64,000 nucleotides of DNA from an uncultured Caulobacterales bacterium (GTDB lineage Bacteria; Pseudomonadota; Alphaproteobacteria; Caulobacterales; Maricaulaceae), in the NCBI GenBank assembly GCA_937929915.1, contig CALFUN010000007.1, positions 243,315 to 307,314 of the forward strand, written 5' to 3'. The translations under genes and the position numbers were made by a program. Shown in pieces: positions 19,061 to 28,277 of the stretch. The notes beneath the pieces were generated by a model, which searched no databases, was not told the origin of the DNA, and worked only from the letters and a program-made list of their open reading frames with translations. Numbering within the stretch: position 1 is the first letter of the stretch; every line of letters starts with the position of its first letter.

Positions 19061-19650
19061 GAATCGATTTATCGAGTCAAAACAATAGTTTAGGCGATTT
19101 CTACCAATTTCACTTAAGATTCTGAAAAGACTCGTGAGTTTTGTATAATTTCTAAATAAAAATTATGTGAAGACTCAAAGGCTTGTATAACAAGCTCTAT
19201 TTTTCGATATACTAGGTGTTGACGAGTAATTAAATTTAATCACTATATGTAGTATGAAGAATAGTCTTCATAGTGTTGCGCAGACTGCCAGTAACTTTTC
19301 GACGGTTAGGCAGCCCGCACATTTAACCTATGCTCAAATGTCAAATCTATTTAGAGATGTCTCATCACGGGCTCAATAGAAATGTCTCAATACAATCGGT
19401 GAGGGGAAGCGGGCGCAGGTCTGCCTTCACGGCAGAGCCCCGCTCTTAGCCCGCGATTCCAATGTATCAAATTAAATACTATTTTGAAAGCATCGACAAA
19501 AGCCGTAGGCTTTTGCAAACGGCTTTTTAATTTTAATGCGAAGTTATTTCGTTTAACTTAAGGTCTGTTGTTAGCGGCTTTTAAGACATAGTGACGATAG
19601 AGCCAATTTATGCAATATGTTGCAATGAGTGCGATTGTTAGGTTGGAATT
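19061..19650. other. 590-base stretch without a recognisable gene
   Basis: No credible coding frame is seen between smr and the SnoaL-like gene. It holds a perfect ATGAAGA / TCTTCAT inverted repeat at 19254-19271, a GC-rich foldable segment at about 19399-19452 (a G-T-C-T-G-C-C / G-G-C-A-G-A arm with outer AGCGGG / CCCGCT), two copies of ATGTCTCA nearby, and a terminator-like hairpin at 19498-19528. The GC-rich segment is unlike its AT-rich surroundings and may be a small RNA or a fragment of a mobile element; I cannot match it to a known family. Confidence 0.5.
19498..19528 (+). terminator. Rho-independent terminator-like hairpin
   Basis: AAAAGCCGT pairs with ACGGCTTTT (nine base pairs, 12-base loop) and is followed by a T-run. 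No annotated gene ends just upstream, so it may terminate an unrecognised transcript in 19270-19500. Confidence 0.65.
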
Positions 19651-20028
19651 ATGTCAGAGTTGCCAGAAGTAATTAGCAAATACATTATTGCGTACAATAG
19701 TTTGGATGTTGCAAGAATGTTGGACTGCCTCACCGAGGATGTTGAATTTCGAAACATTTCAAATGGCGAAGTCAACACGCATACAAATTCTAAAAAAGAG
19801 TTTGAAGCTCTTGCCAATATGGGTGTTTCAGCATTCAAAAGCCGCAAACAGACTGTCACACAGTTTATGTGTGTCAGTAACATATCGCTCGTTGAAATAT
19901 GTTATGAGGCAGTCGTCGCTGCTGACTTACCGAACGGATGGAAGTCAGGCCAAGAACTCTCATTTATTGGCGCTTCTGCTTTTGAACTACGGGATAACAA
20001 GATTATGAAAATAATCGACCAGAGCTAA
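19651..20028 (+). CDS. SnoaL-like / NTF2-fold protein
   Basis: A 125-residue protein with a SnoaL-like pattern: an N-terminal helix with Y-I-I-A-Y-N-S-L-D, then L-D-C-L-T-E-D-V-E-F-R and a C-terminal D-N-K-I-M-K-I-I-D strand. NTF2-fold proteins of this size include small hydrolases, isomerases and binding proteins, so function cannot be assigned. No good Shine-Dalgarno precedes the ATG. It stands alone between a gene-free region and hslU and could be a transferred gene. Confidence 0.7.
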   Translation: MSELPEVISKYIIAYNSLDVARMLDCLTEDVEFRNISNGEVNTHTNSKKEFEALANMGVSAFKSRKQTVTQFMCVSNISLVEICYEAVVAADLPNGWKSGQELSFIGASAFELRDNKIMKIIDQS

Positions 20029-20133
20029 CGTCCTCTCTCGAGGATTAGGCGAAACAAGCTTTAGCTGAATATGTTCTCATCTTGTCCTGTGCGCCGTACA
20101 GCCTGCTTAGACATTTTGTTTAAGCCCTTTTTG

Positions 20134-21435
20134 CTACAATATAAATTTACTCAAATCTTGGTCTTGGGCGAGTTTGCCGACATGGTTTTCGACATAAGCT
20201 TTGTCAATCGTTATGGTTTCGCCGCCTTTGTCTGTAGCGGTGAAGCTGACCTCGTCCAATAGACGCTCTAAGACAGTATGTAAGCGGCGCGCGCCGATAT
20301 TTTCAACGCTGGCATTGACCTGTGCCGATATTTTCGCAATTTGCGCAACCCCGTCATCTGTAAACTCTAAGCTAACGTCTTCGGTCGCCATTAAAGCCTT
20401 ATATTGGCGAATGAGACTGGCTTCGGGTTCGGTTAAAATCCGTACAAAATCTTCCTCGGTAAGCCCGCGCAGCTCCACGCGAATAGGTAGGCGGCCCTGT
20501 AGCTCTGGGAGTAGATCAGAAGGCTTGGCAATATGAAACGCACCAGATGCGATGAATAATATATGGTCAGTTTTCACAGGGCCATATTTTGTTGCAACAG
20601 TTGTGCCCTCAATAAGCGGGAGTAAGTCGCGCTGTACGCCTTCGCGTGATACATCCCCGCCGCGCGCATCAGAGCGTGCAGTGATTTTGTCAATTTCGTC
20701 TAAAAATACAATGCCGTTTTGCTCGGCTCGTTCAACGGCTTCGCGTTTTATGGCGTCATCATCAAGTAATTTGTCAGCTTCTTCTGAGAGAAGCGGTGCG
20801 TGAGCTTCCCCAATTTTCATTGTCACCTTTTTTGTTTTCCCGCCCTTACCAAACATAGCGGATAAATCGAGCATACCCATTGAGGCGCCCGGTTGCCCCG
20901 GGATGTCCAAACCTTGAAAAGGTGAGCTATTATCGGATAAATCAAGTTCAATATCTTTATCATCAAGCTCTCCGGCAATCAGTTGCTTGCGAAACTTTTC
21001 ACGTGTTGCTGCACCTGCATTTTCCCCGACCAGAGCATCTAGGATACGGGTTTCAGCGGCCTTTTCAGCTTGCGCGCGATATTGCCCGCGTTTTGTCTCG
21101 CGCAGCATGGTTATGGCGGCCTCTATTAAATCACGGACAATCTGTTCAACATCGCGGCCAACATAGCCGACCTCGGTGAATTTCGTTGCTTCGATTTTTA
21201 TAAAAGGGGCTTGAGCGAGCTTGGCAAGGCGGCGCGAAATCTCGGTTTTTCCAACCCCTGTTGGGCCAATCATCAAGATGTTTTTGGGTGTGATTTCATC
21301 GCGCAGATCTGGGTCTACCTTCCCGCGTCGCCAGCGATTGCGCAAAGCTATAGCAACGGCGCGTTTGGCGGCGGATTGCCCAACAATATGGCGGTCAAGT
21401 TCGGATACGATTTCGCGTGGGGAAAATTCTGTCAT
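20134..21435 (-). CDS. hslU: ATP-dependent protease ATPase subunit HslU (ClpY)
   Basis: A 433-residue AAA+ unfoldase that feeds substrates to the HslV peptidase. Walker A G-P-T-G-V-G-K-T lies at 57-64; the intermediate I-domain covers about residues 110-240; Walker B has [10 protein letters not shown]; sensor region G-R-L-P-I-R-V-E-L. The C-terminus ends D-L-S-K-F-I-L, the tail that docks into HslV. Length is close to E. coli HslU (443). Unusually hslV is not adjacent but lies 2.7 kb away on the same strand. Confidence 0.96.
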   Translation of the reverse strand: MTEFSPREIVSELDRHIVGQSAAKRAVAIALRNRWRRGKVDPDLRDEITPKNILMIGPTGVGKTEISRRLAKLAQAPFIKIEATKFTEVGYVGRDVEQIVRDLIEAAITMLRETKRGQYRAQAEKAAETRILDALVGENAGAATREKFRKQLIAGELDDKDIELDLSDNSSPFQGLDIPGQPGASMGMLDLSAMFGKGGKTKKVTMKIGEAHAPLLSEEADKLLDDDAIKREAVERAEQNGIVFLDEIDKITARSDARGGDVSREGVQRDLLPLIEGTTVATKYGPVKTDHILFIASGAFHIAKPSDLLPELQGRLPIRVELRGLTEEDFVRILTEPEASLIRQYKALMATEDVSLEFTDDGVAQIAKISAQVNASVENIGARRLHTVLERLLDEVSFTATDKGGETITIDKAYVENHVGKLAQDQDLSKFIL

Positions 21436-21476
21436 ATTTCATAGATGGGAGAGTTAAAGTAGATTTCAAGGCTTGA

Positions 21477-22538
21477 TTATGGTTTGAAATTTGGATCAAA
21501 AGGCGGCGGAAATATTCGCCATTTTGGCAAAATATTCAGTAAAATAGCTCGCGCACCATGCCAGCCTACCCCGAGAAAAACAATCATCAAGCCGAGCATC
21601 AATAAAGTTAAAACGAAACTTGTGCCGATACTTATATTTGCGTCAATAAATAATGAACCCATCGCAAAAGCTGTATAGCCAAGGGCACTAACAATTAATG
21701 CACGGCGGTTAATGGCCAGACCGATTACAATAAGGGTTGCAACAATCATAAGAACTACAATAGCATCAGACGTGCCCAGACTCGGAATGGCTATTACGCC
21801 AAACAAGCTTTCTGTTTTTAACGCAACCCCCATAACGGCAAGGCCATGAATGATAAGCGGCGCGGCAAGGAAGTGTAGCCAAAAGGCATTATCCGCAAAT
21901 CGCGTTGTGCGGTGTTGGTCATTAACGTCATAGGCAAGGGCTGCGCCAAAGATGACCAAGCCTGCAAGGCTAAGAATAAACCCTAGCTGGGCTTTGGTTA
22001 AGTTAGGAGCAAATTGCCCTAAAGCTGAAAAAAGCAAAAATAAAGCCGATGCGGCAATGAGGGCTATACAAAAGGGCAATCTTATACGCCAATAAAAAAG
22101 TGTCATTGCGCCAACAGTAATAAGCGCCGCTAAAATCCCTCCGCCAGACAATAAAGCTGCAAAGCCCGTTTGAACGAAAACTAAAAATGTAAGCGCTAGT
22201 ATTAAACTTGGTAAATGTGCGCGCTTCTTTCGGCCAAAATATTCGGCGCCTATCCACATACCGGCTGCAGCCAGAAGATATAAAGCCCCGCCGCCCATAA
22301 GGCGCGTTAGCCCTGCAACACCCAACGCGAACAAGACAAGCCCTATAGCGATAAAGACATCTGAAAAGCTGCGTAAAAACCGCATATCATCTTCATGGCC
22401 AATAGAGGCATTATTATTTGAAACACTTGGTGTTGTGAGAGGTTTTAAATCACCGCGCATAGAGGCTGCTTGACTGGGTGAAATTATACCCGCCTCTAAA
22501 GCCGCTTGAATTTGGGCTTCGGTCATTTGTGTTGTCAT
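21477..22538 (-). CDS. Polytopic membrane protein of unknown function
   Basis: A 353-residue protein. A soluble N-terminus of about 50 residues begins with an I-Q-A-A-L-E-A-G-I-I-S-P-S-Q-A helix resembling the N-terminal part of DUF2157-like membrane proteins; ten or so hydrophobic segments follow, with R/K-rich short loops (F-G-R-K-K-R-A near 103). The last loop is W-R-I-F-P-P-P-F-D-P. It lies between hslU and a divergent thiolase-like gene, 41 bases from hslU, so may be cotranscribed with hslU. No function can be given. Confidence 0.7.
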   Translation of the reverse strand: MTTQMTEAQIQAALEAGIISPSQAASMRGDLKPLTTPSVSNNNASIGHEDDMRFLRSFSDVFIAIGLVLFALGVAGLTRLMGGGALYLLAAAGMWIGAEYFGRKKRAHLPSLILALTFLVFVQTGFAALLSGGGILAALITVGAMTLFYWRIRLPFCIALIAASALFLLFSALGQFAPNLTKAQLGFILSLAGLVIFGAALAYDVNDQHRTTRFADNAFWLHFLAAPLIIHGLAVMGVALKTESLFGVIAIPSLGTSDAIVVLMIVATLIVIGLAINRRALIVSALGYTAFAMGSLFIDANISIGTSFVLTLLMLGLMIVFLGVGWHGARAILLNILPKWRIFPPPFDPNFKP

Positions 22539-22608
22539 GCAGTCCCCATTTAGGCCAAGGCTGTTTATACGCTTGTGAGCGCGTTTATCTTTGCTTACAT
22601 TATTTTAC

Positions 22609-24168
22609 ATGAACACAAAAGCCTCTGACGTGCCGCTAGATAAAAACACAGCTGTTATTGTTGGGGTTGGGCAATATAAAGCCGATATTCCAACAAAGCT
22701 AACTCAGGCTCAAGGCCCTGTTTATATGGCCGCGCAAGCTGTAAATGCGGCTTTAAATGATGTGAACTGCGCAGCGATAAAAGCGCAAATTGATACGGTT
22801 TTATGCGTAAGGACATTTGGTGATAGCGGCCCTTTATTTACCTGTCCTTTTGATACGTCTAAAAATATGCCAGCCGCCATTGGACGTGCCGTCGGAATTA
22901 AGGCCTCTCGTAATGTTTATGATGTGATAGGCGGGCATACACCGCAAAGCCTTATTGCAGAGGCCGCGGAAGAGATAGAGGCCCAAGCCTCTAAGGTCAT
23001 ATTGATTTGCGGGGGCGAAGCGATAGCAAATATGAAAGCGGCCATGCGCGCTGGGGCCACCTTGGATTGGTCAGATGGTGGTCAGATAGATGCGCCTTTA
23101 GAAGATCGAGGCCCGTTTGCGCCTAACTCTCCGCCTCTTATAAGCCGCTCGGCGATGGGACATCAATTTTATAAACCCATACAATATTATACGCTTTTGG
23201 AAAATGCACGGCGCGCAAAGCAGGGCACGTCGCGTGAAGACTACCGCTTGTCTATGTCAAAAATTATGGCAGGGCTTTTGAAAACATCGCGCCAAAATCC
23301 GTTATCTTTTTTTTCAAACATAGACCCAGATTTAAATAGTATAACACCAGCAAACCCGTTGTTTACGGATATTTATAGTAAATCTATTTTGCCGAAAGAC
23401 GGGGTTAACCTGGGCGCAGCTATTATAATGACAAGCTATGGCCGCGCGGTGGGTATGGGACTAGATCCAGCCCGTTTTATCTACCTGCAGGCTCATGTTG
23501 AAGGCAGTGAATCGCCAGTTTTGGGACGACCAGAGCTAGACAAATCCCCCGTTTTAAAAGCGTGTGTGGAGCAAGCTTTAAATGCTGCAAATATAGCCGC
23601 AAAAGATATAACATTGCGAGATTTATATAGCTGCTTTCCGATCGTCCTTAAAGAAAGCTCTCAAGCATTGGGCTTGGATATATATAAGGATGATTTAACA
23701 TTAACGGGCGGCCTGGCGTTTTTTGGAAATGCAGGAAATAATTACGTATTGCACGGTATTGCAGATATGGTTGATAAGCTACGCAGCGCGCAAAGACCCG
23801 ATGATTTCGGACTCATTCATGCCAATGGCGGATTTATGAGTAAACATGCTGTTGGTATTTACAGCAAAAAACCAGCCCAATATCCAACCCCGATTATGCG
23901 GCATATAGCCGAAGATGGCCCTGCATTGAAAATAGCCGATAGCGCGCAAGGGCAGGGCATTATTGAAACTTTTTGTGTAGATTACAAAAAGAACCATGCT
24001 GTTGGGGCGATGATTATTGGCCGTTTAAAAGAGAGCGGATGCAGATTTTATGCAAGACCTCATAAAGACAGTGCATCAGAGCTGATAAATTGGTTGATAG
24101 AGGCGGACCCATTTGGTGAGGTTGTGAACGTATCTCCGCAGGGAACCCAAAACTATTTTACGCGTTAG
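22609..24168 (+). CDS. Thiolase-superfamily protein (acetyl-CoA acetyltransferase-like)
   Basis: About 519 residues; the ATG at 22609 gives a start (M-N-T-K-A-S-D-V) ahead of T-A-V-I-V-G-V-G-Q-Y, where the thiolase fold begins. The region aligned with the nucleophilic Cys of classical thiolases reads I-G-G-H-T-P-Q-S-L-I and has no Cys, and the usual C-terminal C-x-G motif is also not obvious. A separate C-terminal domain (about 400-519) resembles those of SCP2-thiolase-like proteins. These Cys-less members are annotated as acetyl-CoA acetyltransferases, but thiolytic activity is doubtful. Convergent with hslV, two bases apart. Confidence 0.78.
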   Translation: MNTKASDVPLDKNTAVIVGVGQYKADIPTKLTQAQGPVYMAAQAVNAALNDVNCAAIKAQIDTVLCVRTFGDSGPLFTCPFDTSKNMPAAIGRAVGIKASRNVYDVIGGHTPQSLIAEAAEEIEAQASKVILICGGEAIANMKAAMRAGATLDWSDGGQIDAPLEDRGPFAPNSPPLISRSAMGHQFYKPIQYYTLLENARRAKQGTSREDYRLSMSKIMAGLLKTSRQNPLSFFSNIDPDLNSITPANPLFTDIYSKSILPKDGVNLGAAIIMTSYGRAVGMGLDPARFIYLQAHVEGSESPVLGRPELDKSPVLKACVEQALNAANIAAKDITLRDLYSCFPIVLKESSQALGLDIYKDDLTLTGGLAFFGNAGNNYVLHGIADMVDKLRSAQRPDDFGLIHANGGFMSKHAVGIYSKKPAQYPTPIMRHIAEDGPALKIADSAQGQGIIETFCVDYKKNHAVGAMIIGRLKESGCRFYARPHKDSASELINWLIEADPFGEVVNVSPQGTQNYFTR

Positions 24169-24169
24169 A

Positions 24170-24745
24170 TTATGTATCTGTTTTGAGAGATTCGAGAGTT
24201 AAATTCCCATTTGTAAAGACACACACACGGTCTGCAATCGCCATAGCTTTGCGGGCCAGAGTTTCAGCATCCTCTTCATAATCATTCATCGCTAGCGCTG
24301 CGGATAAGGCGTAATTACCGCCCGAACCAATCGCAGCAATACCGCTATCAGGCTGTACAACATCACCATTGCCTGTGAGAATAAATGTCTCGTTTTTATC
24401 TGCGACAATCATCATGGCTTGGAGTTGACGCAGATATTTGTCCATGCGCCAATCTTTAGCTAGCTCAACACAAGCCCGCGCAAGCTGTGTTGGGTGTTGC
24501 TCTAATTTGGCTTCAAGGCGTTCTAGCAAAGCAAAAGCATCGGCTGTCGCGCCAGCAAACCCCGTTAGAACGTTTCCGCCTGCTAGCGTACGGACTTTGC
24601 GCGCGCTGGCTTTCATCACCGTATTGCCAGCGCTGACTTGCCCATCGCCAACGACGACAACCTTGCCGTTTTTTCGAACAGATAGAATTGTTGTACCGCG
24701 CCATTGGCTCGCATCGGCATAATCGTGATGTGGGTTATATATCAT
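24170..24745 (-). CDS. hslV: ATP-dependent protease peptidase subunit HslV (ClpQ)
   Basis: About 191 residues from the ATG at 24745 (M-I-Y-N-P-H-H-D-Y). The motif R-G-T-T-I-L-S-V-R places the catalytic Thr at residue 18, exposed after removal of a 17-residue propeptide as in other alphaproteobacteria; G-D-G-Q-V-S follows, then K-V-R near the active-site lysine. It forms the proteolytic dodecamer with HslU. A longer open frame extends upstream to 24904 but overlaps the DUF1244 gene and lacks family similarity, so I reject that start. Confidence 0.94.
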   Translation of the reverse strand: MIYNPHHDYADASQWRGTTILSVRKNGKVVVVGDGQVSAGNTVMKASARKVRTLAGGNVLTGFAGATADAFALLERLEAKLEQHPTQLARACVELAKDWRMDKYLRQLQAMMIVADKNETFILTGNGDVVQPDSGIAAIGSGGNYALSAALAMNDYEEDAETLARKAMAIADRVCVFTNGNLTLESLKTDT

Positions 24746-24791
24746 AGAGATCAAATGGGGGCAGAGAGCCTTGGCGTCAAGGGATGAGGGT

Positions 24792-25094
24792 TTAACAGCG
24801 GCTTCTGGCTTCAAAGGCGGCAAGTTGTTCGGCTGTGGCTTTGGGTTGATATGCCGCTTTCCATTTCGCGTAATCCATGCCGTAAATACGCCTTCTTGCG
24901 GCATCTATATCAACGGGGAGCTGCGCATCATCTGCTGCTGATTTATACCATTTTGATAAGCAATTTCGGCAAAACCCAGATAAGATCATCAGGTCAATAT
25001 TTTGCACGTCCTTATTGTCATCTAAATGTTTTAACAACCGCCGAAAGGTCGCAGCGTCCAAAGCATCTTGCTCGGCTTGGCTAAGATTGGGCAT
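24792..25094 (-). CDS. DUF1244 family protein
   Basis: A 100-residue protein with the family hallmark [10 protein letters not shown] near residue 41, preceded by a helix ([10 protein letters not shown]) and followed by Y-G-M-D-Y-A-K-W-K. The two Cys could bind metal but this is not shown. The family is widespread in alphaproteobacteria and of unknown function. It lies 12 bases downstream of the Trm112-like gene and upstream of hslV on the same strand. Confidence 0.88.
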   Translation of the reverse strand: MPNLSQAEQDALDAATFRRLLKHLDDNKDVQNIDLMILSGFCRNCLSKWYKSAADDAQLPVDIDAARRRIYGMDYAKWKAAYQPKATAEQLAAFEARSRC

Positions 25095-25106
25095 ATAATA
25101 TCCTGT

Positions 25107-25298
25107 CTATAATGAGCGTGCGGTGCTCTCGAGTAAAATCGGCACGCCATCACGAATTGGATAAGCCAGCTTGGCTTTTTTACTAATTAATTCATTTGCG
25201 GCTTTATCATGGACAAGAGGCCCGCGTGTTTTTGGACATATAATGATACCAAGCATTTTGGGATCAATATGTGATGTGGTCTGTTTGCTGTCAGTCAT
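25107..25298 (-). CDS. Trm112 family protein (YcaR-like)
   Basis: About 63 residues from the ATG at 25298 (M-T-D-S-K-Q); an upstream TTG/ATG would add five residues. It shows [14 protein letters not shown] near residue 15, [17 protein letters not shown] near 42, the pattern of Trm112/YcaR proteins; in eukaryotes Trm112 activates methyltransferases. Only one Cys is visible in the first zinc-knuckle position, so metal binding is uncertain. Between the DUF1244 gene and the LON-domain gene. Confidence 0.88.
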   Translation of the reverse strand: MTDSKQTTSHIDPKMLGIIICPKTRGPLVHDKAANELISKKAKLAYPIRDGVPILLESTARSL

Positions 25299-25323
25299 AA
25301 ATTCCCTTAGCATAATTTATAGA

Positions 25324-25989
25324 TTAATTTGGCGAGGCGCTATTATCTTTATTTGAATAAAGATGCATCAGTCCAATTAAAAGCCGCCGGCGATCATCTG
25401 TGCTTTGGGCTTCTAATAAAGATTGCTTATCTTGCGGCTCAAAGGGGCTAATCATTGCGGCTTGATTAACTAAAATGGGTAGGGGGATTTCTGCAAGGCC
25501 GTCCCAGTCGACTTGTACTTGTAACGATTTGGCAAAGGCTTTCATCGCGACAGTCAGCGCAGCGCGATCATCACGTCCAGATTCAGATAGAGCCTCTGAG
25601 GTTTGTTTGGCTGCATGAATATCTGCATCATCTTCAAATTCATCAAAACTGATTTCAAATTGACGATAGGGTGTTTTTACATCGAGTTCTTTTGCAAGTT
25701 TAAATCGCTTCAAGCCTTTAAGAACGATCAAATAACGACCATCATCAGATTCGGAAAATTGTGTAATGCGCCCTAATCCCCCGACTTGCGCTAAATTATC
25801 ATCTTGATTTTGCACCATGCCAATTAATCGATCACCTTTTAAAGCATCATCAACCATATTTAGATAACGGGGTTCAAAAATATTGAGCGGCAAGTCACAA
25901 GCTGGCAATAACATTGCGCCATTGAGCGGAAAAACTGCAATATGACTCGGTTTTGTTCGGCGAGTAAGGGATTTATAATGTGCGCTCAT
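25324..25989 (-). CDS. LON substrate-binding domain protein
   Basis: A 221-residue protein made of the N-terminal domain of Lon protease only: I-A-V-F-P-L-N-G-A-M-L-L-P at the start, then L-N-I-F-E-P-R-Y-L and G-R-I-T-Q-F-S near 72. It lacks ATPase and peptidase domains. Such proteins may present substrates or bind other partners; the role is unknown. It is followed by Trm112 and DUF1244 genes and preceded by the thioredoxin-TPR gene, a conserved alphaproteobacterial string. Confidence 0.9.
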   Translation of the reverse strand: MSAHYKSLTRRTKPSHIAVFPLNGAMLLPACDLPLNIFEPRYLNMVDDALKGDRLIGMVQNQDDNLAQVGGLGRITQFSESDDGRYLIVLKGLKRFKLAKELDVKTPYRQFEISFDEFEDDADIHAAKQTSEALSESGRDDRAALTVAMKAFAKSLQVQVDWDGLAEIPLPILVNQAAMISPFEPQDKQSLLEAQSTDDRRRLLIGLMHLYSNKDNSASPN

Positions 25990-26054
25990 AATTTCCTATA
26001 GCATAATTTGATGGCCATATGTTTGCGGCATTTTGTGCAAAAGCCAATAAATAT

Positions 26055-26942
26055 CTAAGCAAATAAAATAGATGATAATTCACGGCGGCCATTGACTGAA
26101 ATGTCTGAGTCTGTGCCTTCAGCTTCAAAAATTGTTAGTAGAAACATCCGGGCCGCTTCGTCATTATACATACGGTTTTTTGCGATTGAGTATAATAAAT
26201 GCGGCACGGCGTCTGCGTTCTGCCCTTTTGCAGCATAAGCTTTGGCCAGCTCAAGCCGTGCGTCCAAATCATCTGGATTGGCATTTACGTTCGTCAGTAA
26301 TTCATCTGTAACATCAGCCTCTACGGTTTCGGAGGTTAAGCTTAAACGCGAGGCAATGGCTGTAATCTCTGGATGGCCGGCCATAGTTTCGGATATGTTC
26401 GAGATAAGCTGTGCAGCGCCTTCATCATTGCCGCTTTCAAGATAAAGCCGAGCCAAGCCCGCAACGGCTTCAGCGTTTTCAGGATCAAGCTGCATTGCGC
26501 TGGCAAAGTCTTGCGCCGCCCCGCCAGGATCGCCTGCCGCGAGACTGTCTTTGGCGCGGCTCACTAATGTTTTGGCCTCATCTGCGGGGTTTGTTTCGCC
26601 AGATAGGCGGGATATAAATTTATTCAATTCCGTTTCTGGCTGCCCGCCCATAAATCCGTCAACGGGTTGGCCATCTTTAAACCCGAAAACGGCGGGTATA
26701 GAGCGTACGCCAAGTTGGCCAGCGACATCTGGGTTTTCATCAATGTTTATCTTGACCATCTTAACTTTGCCGCCCGCAGCTTTCACGGCGCGTTCAAGCG
26801 CTGGCATGAGCTGTTTGCACGGCCCGCACCACGGCGCCCAAAAATCCACAATAACAGGGGTATCTTTAGAGGCCTCAATAACATCAGACATAAAGGCCAT
26901 ATCGGAACTGTCTTTAATAAGGTTAATGGCTGTTTCAGACAT
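26055..26942 (-). CDS. Thioredoxin-TPR co-chaperone (YbbN/CnoX type)
   Basis: A 295-residue protein: thioredoxin domain (residues 1-110) with the active site W-C-G-P-C at 38-42, followed by tetratricopeptide-like repeats (about 120-295). The architecture matches YbbN (CnoX), a holdase that passes unfolded proteins to DnaK and GroEL under oxidative stress; the intact CxxC suggests oxidoreductase activity is retained, unlike E. coli YbbN. It leads the leftward group with the LON-domain, Trm112 and DUF1244 genes. Confidence 0.92.
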   Translation of the reverse strand: MSETAINLIKDSSDMAFMSDVIEASKDTPVIVDFWAPWCGPCKQLMPALERAVKAAGGKVKMVKINIDENPDVAGQLGVRSIPAVFGFKDGQPVDGFMGGQPETELNKFISRLSGETNPADEAKTLVSRAKDSLAAGDPGGAAQDFASAMQLDPENAEAVAGLARLYLESGNDEGAAQLISNISETMAGHPEITAIASRLSLTSETVEADVTDELLTNVNANPDDLDARLELAKAYAAKGQNADAVPHLLYSIAKNRMYNDEAARMFLLTIFEAEGTDSDISVNGRRELSSILFA

Positions 26943-27043
26943 AAGGTTTCCTTGTGATGAAGGTCGATTTTGGAGATAATGTGGGCGTATAACTCAAAAA
27001 TGCAAGAGGGAATTAAACAGCAGATTTATCAGCCATATGCACA

Positions 27044-27565
27044 TTAATGTGATGTTTCATCAGTCAAGCTGGTAAAATCCATAATAAGAGGCTCATGATG
27101 TACGATTTTCGCAAATTTTATCATATCTGAGCTGGAAATCGCTGTTGTCGCGGTATTTTTTAAAGGGTGAAAATTGACTATGTCATGATCTAAAAGGGAT
27201 TTATCAATAATAAGCTGTACTCTGTTTTCAGTATCATTCATGACAGAAAATAGCGTCACGGAGCCAGGCGTCACGCCTAGGTGCTGGAGTAGATAGTCTG
27301 GTTTTCCAAATGATAAACGCTTACATCCTAGCATAGTATGTAAGCGGTTGATTTTAATCTGAGTATCGCTTTGTGCGCAAATTAGAAAAAAAGCGCCAAC
27401 CTTATCTTTCAAGAATAGGTTTTTGGTATTTGCACCTATCATTTTCGCTTTAATATCTTGTCCGTCTTTGACGGTAAAAACAGGCGGATGCTCTAATGTT
27501 TTATGCGCAATATCATTCTCATCTAACAAGGCAAATAAGGCATCGCGTGTGATGGGTGTGTGCAT
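27044..27565 (-). CDS. Prolyl-tRNA editing protein (YbaK/ProX family)
   Basis: A 173-residue YbaK-domain protein that hydrolyses mischarged aminoacyl-tRNA. It starts I-T-R-D-A-L-F-A-L-L-D, has T-L-E-H-P-P-V-F-T-V near 22, then T-K-N-L-F-L-K-D near 46 with the catalytic lysine, and G-S-V-T-L-F-S near 100. The short length and lack of synthetase domains fit free-standing ProXp (PrdX) deacylases, which clear Ala-tRNAPro. It is not closely linked to its neighbours. Confidence 0.88.
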   Translation of the reverse strand: MHTPITRDALFALLDENDIAHKTLEHPPVFTVKDGQDIKAKMIGANTKNLFLKDKVGAFFLICAQSDTQIKINRLHTMLGCKRLSFGKPDYLLQHLGVTPGSVTLFSVMNDTENRVQLIIDKSLLDHDIVNFHPLKNTATTAISSSDMIKFAKIVHHEPLIMDFTSLTDETSH

Positions 27566-27895
27566 AAGGGCTGAGGCTTTCTGTGTTCAAATAAAAAGAT
27601 AAGATCGCAGATCTAGATGGTTTACACTCAAATATACGCATATAATGTCTATTGAAACGAACATATGGGTAATTTTATGTGTTCAGGCAATGCACTGAAA
27701 GATGATTATGCGTATATAAACTGCGTCCGTATCAGATATGCTATATTTTGATAAGATTTTGCCTTTAGGTTCGGAATAATGAGGCAATGAAGAAAGCCGT
27801 CTGATTTTTTTTCTAAGATACGCTTGTAATCGCTGAAAATTTGCGTATATAGCGCCATCTGCCAAACGGGTTTACCCGTACTACGCAAAATATGA
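27566..27895. other. Gap between the YbaK-type gene and tRNA-Gly
   Basis: No supported gene in this 330-base stretch, which is AT-rich. Any short open frames here are on the minus strand, weak in composition and unlike known proteins. The tRNA promoter is expected near 27850-27890, but no convincing -35 or -10 can be singled out. Confidence 0.5.
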
Positions 27896-27970
27896 GCGGG
27901 CGTAGCTCAGTGGTAGAGCATCACCTTGCCAAGGTGAGGGTCGTGGGTTCGAATCTCATCGCCCGCTCCA
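27896..27970 (+). tRNA. tRNA-Gly (GCC)
   Basis: A complete 75-nt cloverleaf including encoded CCA. The acceptor pair is GCGGGCG / CGCCCGC, the D arm contains AGCTCAGTGGTAGAGC, the anticodon loop TTGCCAA carries GCC, and the T arm has GGGTTCGAATC. A T-run follows the CCA. Confidence 0.98.
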
Positions 27971-28277
27971 TTTTTCACTTATATTTCAATAAATTAGTAG
28001 AAACCTGCCAAAAAGGCAAATCAGTAGTGTTTACATGTAAGTGCATTGTAAGTGTAAATTTCCCAAAACCTATTCAAAACGAAGTTTTGGAGCCTGCACC
28101 AAAACTTCTTGCTAAGCCTTAAACACAAGGGTGAGTTTGCAAGTCGAAAATTGGGGGCAATCTTTAAGGGGAACCGATTTTCTGCTTTCAAACGAGGGGC
28201 GGAACGGCCCTAATAGAAGCTCTTTGGAAAGATAATATATAATTGCAAAATTCGCGTTTCAATTGTAATCATGACTC
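27971..28277. other. Gap between tRNA-Gly and the HNH gene
   Basis: No gene is seen in 307 bases. A perfect inverted repeat GAAGTTTTGG / CCAAAACTTC with an eight-base loop lies at 28081-28108; it lacks a T-run. AAGGGGAACCG at 28166-28176 recurs at 29546-29556 on the other side of the HNH gene. No copy of the tRNA 3' end was found here. Confidence 0.5.

Noticed and set aside
19551..20060. Integron gene cassette around the SnoaL-like gene
   Set aside because: GTTTAAC (19551) and GTTAGGT (19637) have the spacing of attC ends and SnoaL-like genes occur in cassettes, but the segment between them lacks the paired L arms, and the end of the gene has no proper attC. No integrase is seen.
24746..24904. 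Longer N-terminus for HslV starting at 24904
   Set aside because: The extra 53 residues overlap the DUF1244 gene and have no family similarity, whereas the ATG at 24745 gives the usual short propeptide before the catalytic Thr.
27896..28277. Integrase-mediated island with a duplicated tRNA-Gly end
   Set aside because: No integrase gene and no copy of the tRNA 3' sequence was found downstream, so attachment sites are not supported.
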